DNA of 64,000 bases from Eriocheir sinensis (GCF_024679095.1 NC_066534.1:17780163-17844162), one strand, 5' to 3'. Shown: positions 1-10,755, counted from the first letter of the stretch. Made by a program: numbers and translations. Notes: generated by a model from the letters alone, not told the origin.

Positions 1-290
1 GTGGAGGCGATATTACCGAAGTGGAGGGGTGGAGAAAAGAGGGGGAGGAGGGGGAGGAGAGGGGAGGGGAGAGGGGGATCAAGGTGGAAGTGGAGAATGG
101 GGGGTTGAACGGGGAAGGAAGGAGAGGGAGATGAAGTTAAGGGAGGAAAGGGAGGTGAAAGAGGGAGGGAGGAAAGGGGGGGTTGAAGAGGGAAGGAAGG
201 AAAAGGTGTTCAAAGGGGAGAGGAGAAAAGGGTATTGAATGGAAGTAGAGGGAAGAAAAGGGAAAGAGGGAAAAGGGGATAAACGGAGCA

Positions 291-359
<69 letters not shown>

Positions 360-430
360 ATATCACAATAGGACAACAAAACAACGGAGAGAAAGATAGA
401 GTAGGAGTAGGAGGAGGAGGAGGAGGAGGA
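1..430. repeat. Purine-rich tract with (GA)n and (GGA)n
   Basis: The plus strand is almost entirely A and G (GGA/GGGA variants). It contains a clean (GA)n array at 294-356 and a (GGA)n run at about 409-430. No gene is visible. Open frames here are Glu/Arg/Gly repeats, or Ser/Leu repeats on the opposite strand. Confidence 0.95.
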
Positions 431-507
431 CAAGGACGCGATTCGAACTGGGGGTAATCCGAAATGCAGTCCATGAGGCTAGTCCTTGAGCCAGTGCACT
501 CGTCCCG
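431..507 (-). repeat. Decayed tRNA-like SINE head
   Basis: Read on the minus strand, a box B sequence gttcgaatc (plus 440-448) lies about 40 bases downstream of a box A-like tggctcaagga (plus 483-493). The ends ggacg and cgtcc can pair as a short acceptor-like stem. The T-stem does not pair well, so this is not a working tRNA. On the minus strand a (TCC)n tail follows at 409-430, as is common after SINEs. The SINE assignment is inference from the Pol III box layout. Confidence 0.4.
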
Positions 508-535
508 CCTCCAGGCCTGGTACGGCAAGGAGTGA

Positions 536-615
536 AGGGAAGGGGAGGAGGGAGAGGGGAGGAAAGGGGGAGGATAAGCGGGGAGGGAGGGGGTAGGAGC
601 GGGGGCTGTGTTCCT

Positions 616-658
<43 letters not shown>

Positions 659-960
659 CGGGAAAAGCCCAAGAATCCATCCATCCATCCACCCATCCTG
701 TGTTTTTACGTGTGACCAACCTTGCTCCTCCTCTTCCTCCTCCTCCTCCCTGTCTGTCTGTCTGTCTGTCTCTGTTCCGGTGTTACTCAGAGACCTCCTT
801 TGTGTTACCTTGTGTTACTGTTGTTATGTTGTTCTACTGTGCTTTTCGTATTTTTATTTTTATTTTTTTTCTTGAGCTTGTTCTTGTTCTGCTTGTTCTT
901 GTTCTTCTTGTTCCTCTTCTTCTCATTATTATTATTATTTTCATCTCTTTTCCTCTCTAA
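536..960. repeat. GGGA tract, (TG)n, TCC/TCTG and TTC runs
   Basis: A GGGA-rich stretch is followed by (TG)19 at 620-657, (TCC)n near 724-750, (TCTG)n near 749-772 and a TTC/TTG-rich pyrimidine stretch to about 955. There are no coding features. 960-1180 is mixed sequence in which I see nothing definite. Confidence 0.9.
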
Positions 961-1182
961 TTTCTGTTTTTTTTTTTTGTTAGCTTCATTTATTTGTATT
1001 GTATATTGTAAGCTGTGTGCCCAGTTCAACTCTTGTCTACAAGTTCATCTCCCTCTCCCTTTCGCGCCGCCCCCGCCTGGCACAGTGTAAGGCCGTGGCG
1101 ACACCCTGCATGGCTTTGGTGTCGTAGCTCTTGTAACTAACTGCATTGGACCCCTCAACGGCTTCCTTTGTAGTACGTAAAC

Positions 1183-1476
1183 TCACACACGCACACACAC
1201 ACACACACACACACATATATACACACACAAACAAGGAGACATAGGTAGATAGGTAGAAAGACTGATAAAGATGAATAGACAGTTTGATTAATTGATAGCC
1301 AGAGATTGACAAAAAGATAGATAGATGGATAGATAAATAGACAAGTAGATAGTATAGTAATTACACCTGTATTTAACTGAGGCGTAAATAAGACAAAGAA
1401 GAAGGAAACTAAATACATCAGTAAAAAAATATATGTAAAGGGACACACACACACACACACACACACATACACACAC
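1183..1476. repeat. (CA)n, GATA-like and (CA)n cluster
   Basis: (CA)n occupies 1183-1229 and 1443-1476. Degenerate GATA/GATAGATG repeats lie between about 1240 and 1345. The Cys-Val open frames on the minus strand are translations of (TG)n. Confidence 0.92.
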
Positions 1477-1739
1477 GCAAGAAGAAAGTCAAGGGGTGAA
1501 GGATTAGTAACATTCCAGACACCCCCAGAACACTTGCCCCGCTTCCCTTCCCTCCCTTCCCTCCCTTTCCTTCCTCCCTTCTTTCCTTCGTATCTTACGG
1601 TGCAGCGAAGACGAATAAATAATAATAAATAAACTGAATAAACAAAAGATTACCACACAGGTCTCGAGAAGAAAAAAGAACACTAAAAAGAAGTAAAGTA
1701 AAAACGAGAAGATTTAAAATGCGCCAGTTTCTACAAGCA

Positions 1740-2080
1740 AGCTGAAATATGTGTACAAAATACCACATCATATGAACACGTGTTTGAATTAAACTCCTAC
1801 CGTTCAGAAGAGAGGACATGATGGAAACAGGACTTGCCTAATGGTTGGACACGTTTGATGTAGTAGATAAACAAGACGGAATCATTTGCACATGTGTTTT
1901 AAACGAAGTCTTACTCAACACAAAGTTTCCAAATAAATAAATAAGAAAAAAACAGGACTTGCCTAATGGTTCGACACGTTTGATGAGGTGGATAAACAAG
2001 ACTCGATCCTTCGTACACGTGTCTCAAATCTACGTCTTACTCAACACGAGGATTCCGAGGAAGAGCTAAACATTCAGAGT
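1740..2080. repeat. 125-bp tandem duplication
   Basis: The string acaggacttgcctaatggtt occurs at 1827 and again at 1952, 125 bases apart, and similarity continues through the following sequence, including a palindromic acacgtgt-like core. A weaker, partial third copy is visible near 1770. This is a diverged tandem repeat. 1480-1740 is CCTT-rich and then AT-rich, with no gene seen. Confidence 0.8.
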
Positions 2081-2084
2081 GCGC

Positions 2085-2235
2085 GCGGCTCATTGCATAG
2101 TTACCAAAGACTGTGTTGGTATTCTCAGATGCTTCCGCCTCCTACGTCAACTATTACCAAAGGCCGAGGAAAAAAAAGATTATCTGGGTTCTACATGTAA
2201 ATCAACCTTGCCAGACTGTCGTACTCTGCGTCTTA
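2085..2235 (+). mobile_element. Family B (MITE-like) fragment
   Basis: The segment contains the family B left-hand signature: cttccgcctc, then caactattaccaaaggcc, then a short A-run and gggttct. The same order appears at 40300-40360 and, inverted, at 33880-34180. It is a partial copy next to the larger tandem pair downstream. Confidence 0.6.
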
Positions 2236-2372
2236 TGTTTGCCGATTTCCGACCCAAAAACTGCTTACATCACCCAAATAACTGCCTTCATATATCGTTA
2301 TCGTTTAGATGGTTAATTACTGGTGTTTTCTGGCAACAGTTACGGGCCAGAAGCCGGTAAGTACGCGCCTCT

Positions 2373-2392
2373 GAGTACGATAATCTGGCAAC
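2373..2392 (-). repeat. Dispersed GTTGCCAG motif
   Basis: gagtacgataatctggcaac at this site is close to the reverse complement of the sequence at 17512-17532, and shares its core with 17811-17829. It is a short dispersed motif of unknown nature, and may be the edge of a larger dispersed element. Confidence 0.4.
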
Positions 2393-2403
2393 CGTCGTTC
2401 TAG

Positions 2404-2740
2404 TGAGTGTTTTCTTTAGGTTCATGGTACAGAAGAAGGGTCAGACTACCACCACGGCCATAGAAGTACCCAAGGAAATACTTAGAAATCCTACGAAAGC
2501 CTTGTTAAATATGTGTTCTTGAAGGCCGAAGTGTATAAGAATCTGTCCTTGTGTGTGGAAAAAAAAAGGTTATTTGGGTTCTAATGAGTGTTTTCTTTAG
2601 GTTCATGGTACAGAAGAAGGGTCAGACTACCACCACGGCCATAAAAGTACCCAAGGAAATACTTAGAAATCCTACGAAAGCCTTGTTAAATATGTGTTCT
2701 TGGAGCCCGAAGTGTGTAAGAATCTGTCCTTGTGTGTGAC
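2404..2740 (+). mobile_element. Family B tandem pair, 180-bp period
   Basis: Two copies of the family B body start at 2406 and 2586 with agtgttttctttaggttc. They share about 155 bases with only a handful of differences, so the duplication looks recent. Each contains the family landmarks ggttcatggtacagaag and a conserved cctacgaaagccttgtt-type segment. Neither copy codes for a protein. Because related copies end in inverted repeats (see 40286-40507), I read the family as a non-autonomous DNA transposon. Confidence 0.75.
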
Positions 2741-2757
2741 TCATCCTCCTCCTATTC

Positions 2758-3160
2758 GAGGTACACGTGTATCCATCCCAAGGTTTTACTGATGAAGGAT
2801 GAAAATTACTATAAGATAAAGTGTATTCCTTGGTTTAACCGACTGGGGATGAAAAAAAAATACTATATGACCACAAACATCCTCCTACAACGAACACGTG
2901 TATCCATCCTAAGATTTTACTGACTGGGGATGAAAATTACGAAGATCACATGTGTTCCTTGAGAGTTTAACCGATTGGGGATAGGAAAGACTACTATGAG
3001 CGCAAATATCCCTTGAAAATTTAACCAGCTGTGGATAAAAACTACTAAAATCAAGTACATTTCCTAGTTCTCTTCTTCTCTCATCATCAACTTTTCAACT
3101 GAGGCTAAAAGTTAGTGTAATCACGTGTATCCCTCGAGAGTTTTACCAAGTGAGGGAACA
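2758..3160. repeat. Degenerate 51-72 bp satellite
   Basis: About seven diverged monomers begin near 2761, 2820, 2892, 2948, 3002, 3053 and 3122. Each has a cacgtgtatcc-like start followed by ttttaccgactggggat-like sequence. Monomer length varies from about 51 to 72 bases. Several starts contain the palindrome CACGTG or a one-base variant of it. Confidence 0.75.
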
Positions 3161-3354
3161 GAAAAAGAAGGAAGGATCGTTACTTTCTCCTCTGCTTCCT
3201 GTCCACAATCTCGCCGATCACGTCACGGAAGCTTTGCAGAGGCGGGGAGCAAAAAAAGAAACGAGAACTAGAACAGGATGCAAGCCAGTCAGTCACAGCG
3301 GCGATATCTTTTGCAGGGAAATTTATTGCACAACCCAACCAACCCAAGATAACA

Positions 3355-3355
3355 T

Positions 3356-3389
<34 letters not shown>

Positions 3390-3824
3390 AATGGCATATA
3401 GAGTGACTCGACAGCCCTGTATGAACGCAGCTCTCATTGGCATTATTCCCCTTGACGCCTTCCTCTCTCCCTCCCTCCGTCTCTCCTTCCCTCCCTCCCT
3501 CCCGGTGCATTCAGAGGCGCCCTAAGGAATGCTGCAGCGCCTGTCGTCTTCCCCGAGGTCGAGTGGTTCCCTATTGTCACCGCGCAAGCATTCACCACCC
3601 TCTTCACGACACACACACACACACACACACACCTGTCCTCATCTAAAAAACTCCGTCCCAGGCAGGTGAGGTAGCCCAGGTGAGGGGGGAAGGGGGGTTA
3701 TGAGGGGGTGATCCAGGTGTGTTGAGGGGGGCGAGGGGGGAGGGGAGGGGGGCGCTGCTCACCTGTCCACACCTGCCCTCCTCTGTTTCTTTCCTTCCAG
3801 GTGTGTCGGTTCATTGGCGAAGAC

Positions 3825-3862
<38 letters not shown>
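3355..3862. repeat. (CA)n, (CA)n and (TG)n arrays
   Basis: (CA)n lies at 3355-3389 and 3609-3633, and (TG)18 at 3827-3862. The sequence between is mixed, with CCCT and GGGG-rich patches at 3465-3510 and 3685-3755. No gene is seen. Confidence 0.93.
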
Positions 3863-3863
<1 letters not shown>

Positions 3864-3914
3864 ATAAAGGGCATTCACACATACATATATCCGTGCTAAG
3901 GACAGCCCTTTGTA

Positions 3915-4480
3915 CCCATGCTCCTCCTCCTCCTCCTCCATCTTCTCATCCTCCTCCTCCTTTTTATCTCCTTATATATCTTTTCCTACTTTCTCCTTAT
4001 CTTCTTTACCCTTCTCCTCATCCTCCTTTTCTTCCTCCTACCTTGTCTACCTCTCCTTTCCTCCTTCTCCTTCTCCTTATCTTCTTTACCCTTCTCCTCA
4101 TCCTCCTTTTCTTCCTCCAACCTTGTTTAGCTTCTCCTTTCCTCCTCATCCTTCTCCTTATCTTCTTTACCCTTCTCCTCATCCTCCTTTTCTTCCTCCT
4201 ACCTTGTTTAGCTTCTCCTTTCCTCCTTATCCTTCTCCATATCTTCTTTACCCTTCTCCTCATCCTCCTTTTCTTCCTCCTACCTTGTTTAGCTTCTCCT
4301 TTCCTCCTTATCCTTCTCCATATCTTCTTTACCTTTCTCCTCATCCTCCTCTTTCTCCTCCTACTCGTACCTAACCTTCTTATCCCCTTCCTATAACCCA
4401 ATCCCTCCCTTCGTAACTTCCCTCCTCCTTTTTCCTTCCTTCCTTACCATTATCCTATCCCACAGCACTTCAATCTACAC
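3915..4480. repeat. Pyrimidine tract with 81-bp minisatellite
   Basis: The plus strand is nearly pure C and T. From about 3990 to 4375 it is built from an 81-bp unit. The landmark ttgtttagct, or its variant ttgtctacct, lies at 4043, 4123, 4204 and 4285, giving spacings of 80, 81 and 81. Because 81 is divisible by three, repeated Ser/Leu/Pro frames are open on plus and Arg/Lys frames on minus. These are not genes. Confidence 0.88.
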
Positions 4481-4676
4481 CACCTCTCCCTACCACCACC
4501 ACAACCACCACTACCACCATCACCAATATCATCAACACCATTCTTCGTCCTGGTGTGCGCCGGCCGACTTACCATACAGATTAATGGAGCATACGGCAAC
4601 CTATTAACATATCTAAATTATTATCGATACCCGGAGATGGCGAGATAAAGAGACGGACACACCGCGAAATATTCAG

Positions 4677-4768
4677 AGAGAGAGAGAGAGGATGATATAA
4701 GGTTAGGCTTGAGTAGGAGGAGGAAGAGGAAGAGAAAGAGAAGGGTAAAGAAGATAAAAAGGAGGACT

Positions 4769-4830
<62 letters not shown>

Positions 4831-4870
4831 TAATAAAAGCACTATTATATTGGACCCATACGTTGCCCAT

Positions 4871-4935
<65 letters not shown>

Positions 4936-4984
4936 AAAAAATAGTAATACAAACGCAATATAATACTGTATCTCTACTTGTCCC

Positions 4985-5029
<45 letters not shown>
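4677..5029. repeat. (GA)n/(TG)n compound microsatellites
   Basis: (GA)n is found at 4677-4690, 4781-4823, 4895-4933 and 4989-5029, and (TG)13 at 4870-4895 runs directly into (GA)n. The spacers are short and AT-rich. 4480-4676 contains a CCA/CAC-rich patch and mixed sequence. Confidence 0.95.
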
Positions 5030-5033
<4 letters not shown>

Positions 5034-5063
5034 ATAAAAGAGCTATATAATTTGCACCCTCCT

Positions 5064-5256
5064 TTGCCGCGCCTCCGTGGTGAAGCGGTTAGCATGCCTA
5101 GCCACAAATCCACAGTTCGAATCCCTGGGCCTGGGCAGTCGGCGCGTAACTCACCCAACAGCTGTTCCTCCTCCCTTTCAGCCTGGTCGATAAATGGGTA
5201 CCTGGGGAAACCTGGGGAAGGTAAACCGTGGTAACCCGGATGTCACACTGGTCCTG
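5064..5256 (+). repeat. tRNA-derived SINE
   Basis: Box A (tggtgaagcgg, 5078-5088) matches the Pol III consensus, and box B (gttcgaatc, 5115-5123) follows about 27 bases later, as in a tRNA gene. The tRNA-like head is followed by a body containing ggtcgataaatgggtacc and cctggggaaacctggggaa. The tRNA stems are only partly paired, so this is a retroposon and not a functional tRNA. The 3' end is uncertain and may run on to about 5365. Confidence 0.8.
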
Positions 5257-5299
5257 GAAAGGTGAAGATGGGGGCATACACTATTGCTACGCGTGGGTT

Positions 5300-5680
5300 G
5301 CCTTCCGCTACAGCCAATGTGACGGAGATGAGCTCGGAGGCCACGCCCAGCTATACCGTACGCCCTCAGCTTTACCATATGAGAGGCAGAAAGAGAGAGG
5401 GGAAGGGGGGCGGGGGGAGTCTCATGGCGGAGGAATACCATGGAGCTACGAGCGTGACGTGGTGGACCTCGACTCAGGGCTGGGAGGGAGAGGGAGAGGA
5501 CGAGGTGGAGGAGGAGGGGAGAGGCAACGGCGGCGGCGGCGGAGGTGGCGGTGGCAGCGACTAGACGGTGACGTAATTCAGGGCAGCCAACCCTCCCGCC
5601 GCGGCCGCCACCCCCGCATACCTCCCAAGGTAAGCCTGGCCGCCCCCGCTCCACCCCGCCCCGCCAGCACCAGCCACGCT
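5300..5680. promoter_or_regulatory. CpG/CGG-rich stretch with splice-donor-like site
   Basis: The sequence is rich in CGG and CpG between about 5440 and 5660 and includes gcggccgc near 5600. A strong donor-like site, ccaag|gtaagc, has its GT at 5630-5631. It could be a 5' exon or promoter region, but frames on both strands are open only because of GC-rich simple sequence, and no upstream core promoter is clear. Confidence 0.2.
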
Positions 5681-5683
5681 AAC

Positions 5684-5968
5684 ACACACACACACACACA
5701 CACATGTAAGCGTTATCTACTATATCCCTGCAATATGTATGTATCAGCCTCTCTATCTAGCGATCAATCTATGTATGTGTTCATGTGTGTGTGTGTGTGT
5801 GTGTGTGTGAAAATCTGTCTATCTATCAATCAGTCTATGTGTCAATCCTGTCTACTTATCTGTGTGTGTGTGTGTGTGCGCGTGTGTGTGTTACAAAGCC
5901 TTACGAAGCTGCGATATTTGTCCGGGAGTTATAACGAATTACCGACTCGATCGCGCCTAATACCACGC

Positions 5969-5999
<31 letters not shown>

Positions 6000-6093
6000 C
6001 AGCAGCAGCACGGGGGACAAGGCCAGAGCATGGAGTCTCGACATAATAGACGGAAGCGGATGAGAAAATTACATCTGAAAGACAGGATAATTT

Positions 6094-6150
<57 letters not shown>
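5684..6150. repeat. (CA)n, (TG)n, (GA)n, (AGC)n cluster
   Basis: (CA)n lies at 5684-5703, (TG)n at about 5785-5808 and 5861-5890, (GA)n at 5970-5999 running into (AGC)n at 5999-6010, and (GA)27 at 6097-6150. The spacers contain TCTA-type repeats. Confidence 0.93.
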
Positions 6151-6152
<2 letters not shown>

Positions 6153-6221
6153 GGGTTGCGAAACGAACACGAGATGTCTCCCTCTCTCCCATACAGCGTT
6201 GCGAAATACGTCGTTATTCAC

Positions 6222-6830
6222 TCGTTTTTTTTTTTTTTTTTGTAGTCATTCGTCTCCATTAATCTTGGAAACGAGGAGGAGGAGGAGGAGGAGGAGGAGA
6301 AAGAGAAGGAGGAGAAGGAGGAGGAGGAGGAGAAAAAGAGACAAGGAGCTGATGATGGTTAGAATAAAAGAACAAGGAATATAAATAGATATACAGGGAG
6401 GAAGAGGAGGAGGAGGAATAGAAGGAAGAAGAGATGAAGATAGGGTGGAGAAGGGAAACGGAAGAAGAGAAAGATGGAGAAAAGGAGGCAAAAAAAATTC
6501 GCAGGAAGAAAAAGTACGTAGACGAAATAAATGGGAAAAAAAATGCAAGAAATTAGAAGAATGAAAGATCGAAAGAGATGAATCAAGTAGGTGGATCTGG
6601 AGGAAAAGACGATGAAGGAAAATGAGATGAAGGAGGAGGAGGAGGAGGAGGAAAATGATATGAAGAAGGAGGAGGAGGAGGAGGAGGAGGAGGAAAATCC
6701 AAATGGTGACTGGGATAGCAACAGCGACGAAGAAGAGGAGGAGGAGAAGAAAGAGGAGAAGGAAACAGAAACAGGAAGAGAAGAAGGGGGAGAAGAAGAA
6801 AGAAATGGAACAGTCTGTGGTTGGTTGCTA
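6222..6830. repeat. Poly-T and GGA/GAA purine tract
   Basis: A T-run at 6222-6241 is followed by (GGA)n at about 6274-6330 and a long GGA/GAA purine-rich domain. No gene is seen. Glu-rich and Ser-rich frames are shadows of the repeat. Confidence 0.9.
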
Positions 6831-6839
6831 GGCTAGGTT

Positions 6840-6995
6840 AGTTAGTGAGTGGTGGTGATGATAGTGGTGGTGGTGATGATAGTGGTGGTGTTGTTGGTAA
6901 TGATGGTGGTGGTGATGGTGATGGCGGTGGTTGTAGTGGTGGTGGTGGTGATGATGATGGTGGTGGTGGTGGTGATGGTAATGGTGGTGGTGATG
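6840..6995. repeat. (TGG/TGA)n tract
   Basis: Alternating tggtgg and tgatga units make a cryptic trinucleotide repeat. On the minus strand it translates as an almost pure poly-histidine frame. Confidence 0.92.
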
Positions 6996-7043
6996 AAATG
7001 AACAAATAATCATAAACGGTATTGAAATGACACTAATTACCAG

Positions 7044-7046
<3 letters not shown>

Positions 7047-7096
<50 letters not shown>

Positions 7097-7428
7097 GAGG
7101 AGGAGGAGGGAGGTAAGAAAGAGAAAGGAATTAGAGGAAGCAAAAAGCAGCGTGGCAGGAATAAAGCAATTTAAGAATACAAAGGGAAAAAAAAGAAGCG
7201 AGTTAATAACAATAATAATGCCATATGGGTGGGGCCGAGAGAAAGGAGGAGGAGAGGAGGAGGAGGAGGAGGAGGAGATGAGGGGAATGAAATGGAAAAG
7301 AAACAATGCACACTAATGAGAAGAGGACGGGAGGACAACAAGAGGAGGAGGAGGAGGAGGAGGAAGAGAAGGAGGGTGGGAATAGATTAATTAAAGAAGA
7401 AAAAAAATAAGTCGAGTCGTTTATCACT

Positions 7429-7467
<39 letters not shown>

Positions 7468-7683
7468 GACAAAGGCAAGAATCACTTAACCAAACTTCCC
7501 GGATAAATTTAACTAAAAAAAACAAAACAAAAAAACTCATTCTGCTGTTATCGTGTCCTCCCTTCCCCTCTCCCTTTTTTCCTCCCTCCCTCCCTTCTCT
7601 CCCTCCCTTTCCTCCCTTCCATACCTTCCTTACCTTCATACCGTTCCATTATTTTTTACAAGACTTTTTTTTTTTATCTAATT

Positions 7684-7730
<47 letters not shown>

Positions 7731-7918
7731 TACTTATGATTACTAAGTAGAATATTCGTTGCTGCTTCAGTGGTTTCGCTTACTCAAACGTATGAATGAA
7801 AGGAGGAAGAGGAGGAGGAGGAGGAGGAGGAGGAGGAGGAGGTAAAGGAAGAAGGAAAATATATAATGAATGAGGGAAAAAATTGGAGGGTAAGGAAGAG
7901 GAGGAGGAGGAGGAGGAG
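7047..7918. repeat. (GA)n, (GGA)n, (CA)n and (TG)n cluster
   Basis: (GA)n at 7047-7092 runs into (GGA)n to about 7110. (GGA)n recurs at 7242-7276, 7342-7366, 7800-7842 and 7897-7918. (CA)n is at 7431-7465 and (TG)n at 7686-7730. A pyrimidine run lies at 7555-7640. Confidence 0.93.
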
Positions 7919-7924
7919 CACAAT

Positions 7925-8198
7925 GGAAACACAAAGGAAGAACAAACAATAGCAGACTTGTGACAGGCTACACTAACTATCTAATCAAAGGTGGAAGATG
8001 AAGGACAGCAAAGTTGAAGGCTCCTCCCCACCCCCAATCCCTCCAGCCAAAGCTGGCAGGAAAGGAAAAAGAACCATGCAGCATGGAAAAACTGCATGGA
8101 AATTATGGAGGAAAGAGGAAAGAACTACCATTACTTCTACCACTAACCGGGCTATAAAAGTGGACAAGGACACCAGTATTCGAAAGAACTTAACGTTA
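7925..8198 (-). mobile_element. Probable LINE 3' untranslated tail
   Basis: This non-repetitive sequence follows directly downstream (on the minus strand) of the stop codon of the reverse-transcriptase tail at 8199. It has no open frame of interest and contains mixed sequence typical of a retroposon 3' UTR. It ends against a GGA microsatellite near 7918. The boundary is inferred from where simple repeat begins. Confidence 0.5.
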
Positions 8199-8548
8199 TT
8201 ACGACAATGAGTAATATCTTAGTTGCTGGTTGGATTCAAAATACTTGTCTAATCTATTCTTGAAGGCCGTAACTGTTGTACTATCAACGACATCACAGGG
8301 TAGAGAGTTCCAAACATTAACGACTCGATTGAAGAAGTGTTTGGCTTCGTGCGACGAGAATCTTTTACCACTTATCTTGAAATTGTGATTTCTTCTTGTT
8401 CTGTTTGATCGATCAATTGTAAAGTAATCTTTCGCATTACTATCACTAAATCCTTTAAACATTTTAAACACTTCTATTAAATCGCCTCGCATTCTTCGTT
8501 TTGATAGGCTGAATAAATTATCTCCTTTATGCCTTTGTTCATATGATA
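8199..8548 (-). pseudogene. LINE reverse transcriptase C-terminal fragment
   Basis: The minus-strand frame runs from a stop near 8549 to a stop at 8199-8201, about 115 residues. It contains the pattern found at the C-terminus of many invertebrate LINE (jockey/CR1-type) polymerases: RRMRGDLIEVFK, then a Cys-free hydrophilic stretch, RVVNVWNSLP, and finally FKNRLDKYFES. The catalytic polymerase domain and the endonuclease are absent, because the sequence changes to GAA/GGA repeat just upstream. This is therefore a 5'-truncated insertion, as usual for target-primed retrotransposition. The remaining frame has no internal stop, suggesting a fairly young or slowly decaying copy. Confidence 0.8.
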
Positions 8549-8552
8549 ATTA

Positions 8553-9180
8553 AATAAAGAGGAGGAGGAAGAGGAGGGAGAGGAGGAAAAGAAGAAGAAA
8601 AGAAGAAATAGAAGAAAAGAAGAAGAAAAAGAAGAAAAGAAGAAAAAGAAATGGAAGAAAAAAAGAAAAAAAAGAAGTGGATGAAGAAGAAAATAAAGAA
8701 AAGAAATATGAAAGGAAATTAATGAGAAAATAACAAGAGGAGGAAGAGAAGGAAAAAGAAAAAAAAAAAACAGAAGGAAACACAAATATGAATGAGGAAA
8801 AAAAGAAAGAATTGTACCTGGAGGTGGAGAAGGTGAAGCAAGAGGAAGAAGAGGAAAAAGAGGAGGAGGAAGAGGAAAAAGAGGAGGAGGAAGAGGAAAA
8901 AGAGGAAGAGGACTGATAACCGTGTAATTTCCTGCCTACAAAACCTGCACTCCTCTTGTGACCGACCGTGACTCCTGCCGCCGACGTGGGATTCCTGACG
9001 CACTCATCGAGGAGGAGGAGGAGGAGGAGGAGAGAAGGAGGAAGAGGAAGGGGATGGTGAAAAGATGGCGATTATATTGATGATGTAGATAGCGAAATAG
9101 AGGGAAAAAGTATAAGAAGATAAAAGAAGAACAAGAAGGTTAAGAAGACAAAGAAGAAGAACAAAAGGAAGAACAAAAAA
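8553..9180. repeat. GAA/GGA purine tract
   Basis: A long A/G tract (gaagaaaag, ggaggaagag variants) occupies 8553-8915. A short mixed segment at 8915-9005 is followed by (GGA)n at 9009-9032 and more purine sequence. The Ser/Phe/Leu frames on minus are repeat shadows. Confidence 0.9.
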
Positions 9181-9269
9181 AAAACAATCAAATAACTTCC
9201 CAAATTTCGCAAAACTTCATCTTTGATTCCACTAAAAAAAAAATGTGGTTAGTGTGAGAGTTGATGATT

Positions 9270-9440
9270 ATGTGCATCTATATACAACCTCTATCTCTAT
9301 CTATCAATTTATCTATCTTTCATCTATCTATTTATCCCTCTAAGTATCTATCTATTGGTCTGTCTATGTCTCACTGTCTTTCTTTCTATGTATTTCCGTC
9401 TGTCTTTCTATGTATATCTTTTTCTATCATTATCATACAA
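9270..9440. repeat. TCTA/TCTG tetranucleotide repeats
   Basis: Imperfect tatctatc and tgtctttct repeats are present. From 9440 to 9990 the sequence is AT-rich then TTC/TCC-rich, with poly-T runs near 9502 and 9525 and (CCT)n at 9906-9923. No gene is seen. Confidence 0.85.
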
Positions 9441-10009
9441 ACGACATCTTGATAAATAAATCTGATCGCTTATTTTCACTATATTAATCCATCTATCCTT
9501 TTTTTTTATGGAGACACGTATTGCATTTTTTTTTTATATCCTAACCTTTCACCTGTCTTCTCTTCCACCATATTAAAGAAAAACAATCACAAACTATCTA
9601 TTTACTTTTGAACGGCATTCGAAGAGGAAGTCAGACCAGGTAGAGGCAGGTAGGTAGCTAGGCAGCTCCTTCATCTCATTATCTCTCATCTCCTTTTCCT
9701 CCTTCATCATTCTCATTTTCCTCTGTCTCTTATTTTCCTCCTCATCCATCCTCTTGATTCACCTCCTTCGTTCATTCATTCTTCTAATTTCTTGCATTTT
9801 TTCCATTTTTTTCATCTAAGTACATTTTCTTCCTTTGATTTTTCTTTTCCCTCTTTTTCTCCAGCTTTCTCTTCTTCCGTTTCCCTTCTAATTTCTACAT
9901 TCACCTCCTCCTCCTCCTCCTCCGTCAGGTGAATGGATGGAGTCATGTATCTTACCCCTCCCTCCCAGCCTCCTCCTCCCTCGGCCTTATCCTCACCCTC
10001 TTCCTCCTG

Positions 10010-10185
10010 CTGGTGATGGACGTGACAGACCTAACCCGAGTATCCACGTAACGCTGACGGGGCTCCGGCGATTATTTTTCCCTCGCCACCACTTCCGTAA
10101 TTACTGTATCCAGAGATCTACGACATTGCCCGGGGAATCTAGCTCGCGGCGTGCTGCTATAAATATGTGTGGACGTGTATATATA
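10010..10185. other. Balanced-composition island, possible conserved non-coding element
   Basis: This block lacks simple repeats and mixes CpG-containing words with AT-rich cores such as gtaattac and ctataaatat. It stands out from the tracts on both sides. A regulatory or conserved role is inference from composition only. Confidence 0.2.
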
Positions 10186-10254
10186 TATAAAAGTTACTAC
10201 CATAAAATTCTAAAACGCTTCATGCTCTAGCTGCGACTATTTTTGAAGGATACT

Positions 10255-10450
10255 GAGAATATTAGTCGGGTTGGCATGAGTGTGTTTGTTATGGTCCATT
10301 GTGCAGAGGTCCTATAAGGGTCATGAGAACGCCCTTGACATTCCCTACATGGCTTCTAGGAGAGTCTTTCGAAATAGATGAACTAAAGCGTCGAAGTAAT
10401 TTTTTTTTTCACAGCACAAAGGGCAGCTGAAAAAAAAAAAAAAGACCGCT
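10255..10450 (+). mobile_element. Diverged family B copy and family A remnant
   Basis: 10266-10395 carries family B landmarks in order: cgggttggcatgagtg, gtccattgtgcagagg, agggtcat. The copy is more diverged than the others. Immediately after it, acaaagggcagctgaaaa and gaccgcta at 10410-10450 resemble a worn family A core. Confidence 0.5.
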
Positions 10451-10647
10451 ATGGTTGAGATAATAAGCTTGGGTCAGTCGGCAACCACTTTGCGATTCTG
10501 AAACTCCTCGTGATTTTTCGTTTTAACTTTATTTTTTTAATTTTGTAGTGAGAGGAAGTAGAGAGAAGGCCCGATCATATATAACCTGCAGGCAAGTGGA
10601 AGCGAAGAAGAAAAAGAGGTTTCCATAATAAAAGGTTTATAAAAAAT

Positions 10648-10755
<108 letters not shown>

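Noticed and set aside
431..507. Functional tRNA gene
   Set aside because: The T-stem and D-stem do not pair and the acceptor stem is short. A decayed SINE head explains it better.
4018..4401. 127-residue Arg/Lys-rich repeat frame
   Set aside because: It is the minus-strand reading of the 81-base pyrimidine minisatellite, and the plus strand is open as well.
6828..7013. Histidine-rich metal-binding peptide
   Set aside because: The poly-His frame is a reading of the TGG/TGA simple repeat, with no start context or conservation evidence.
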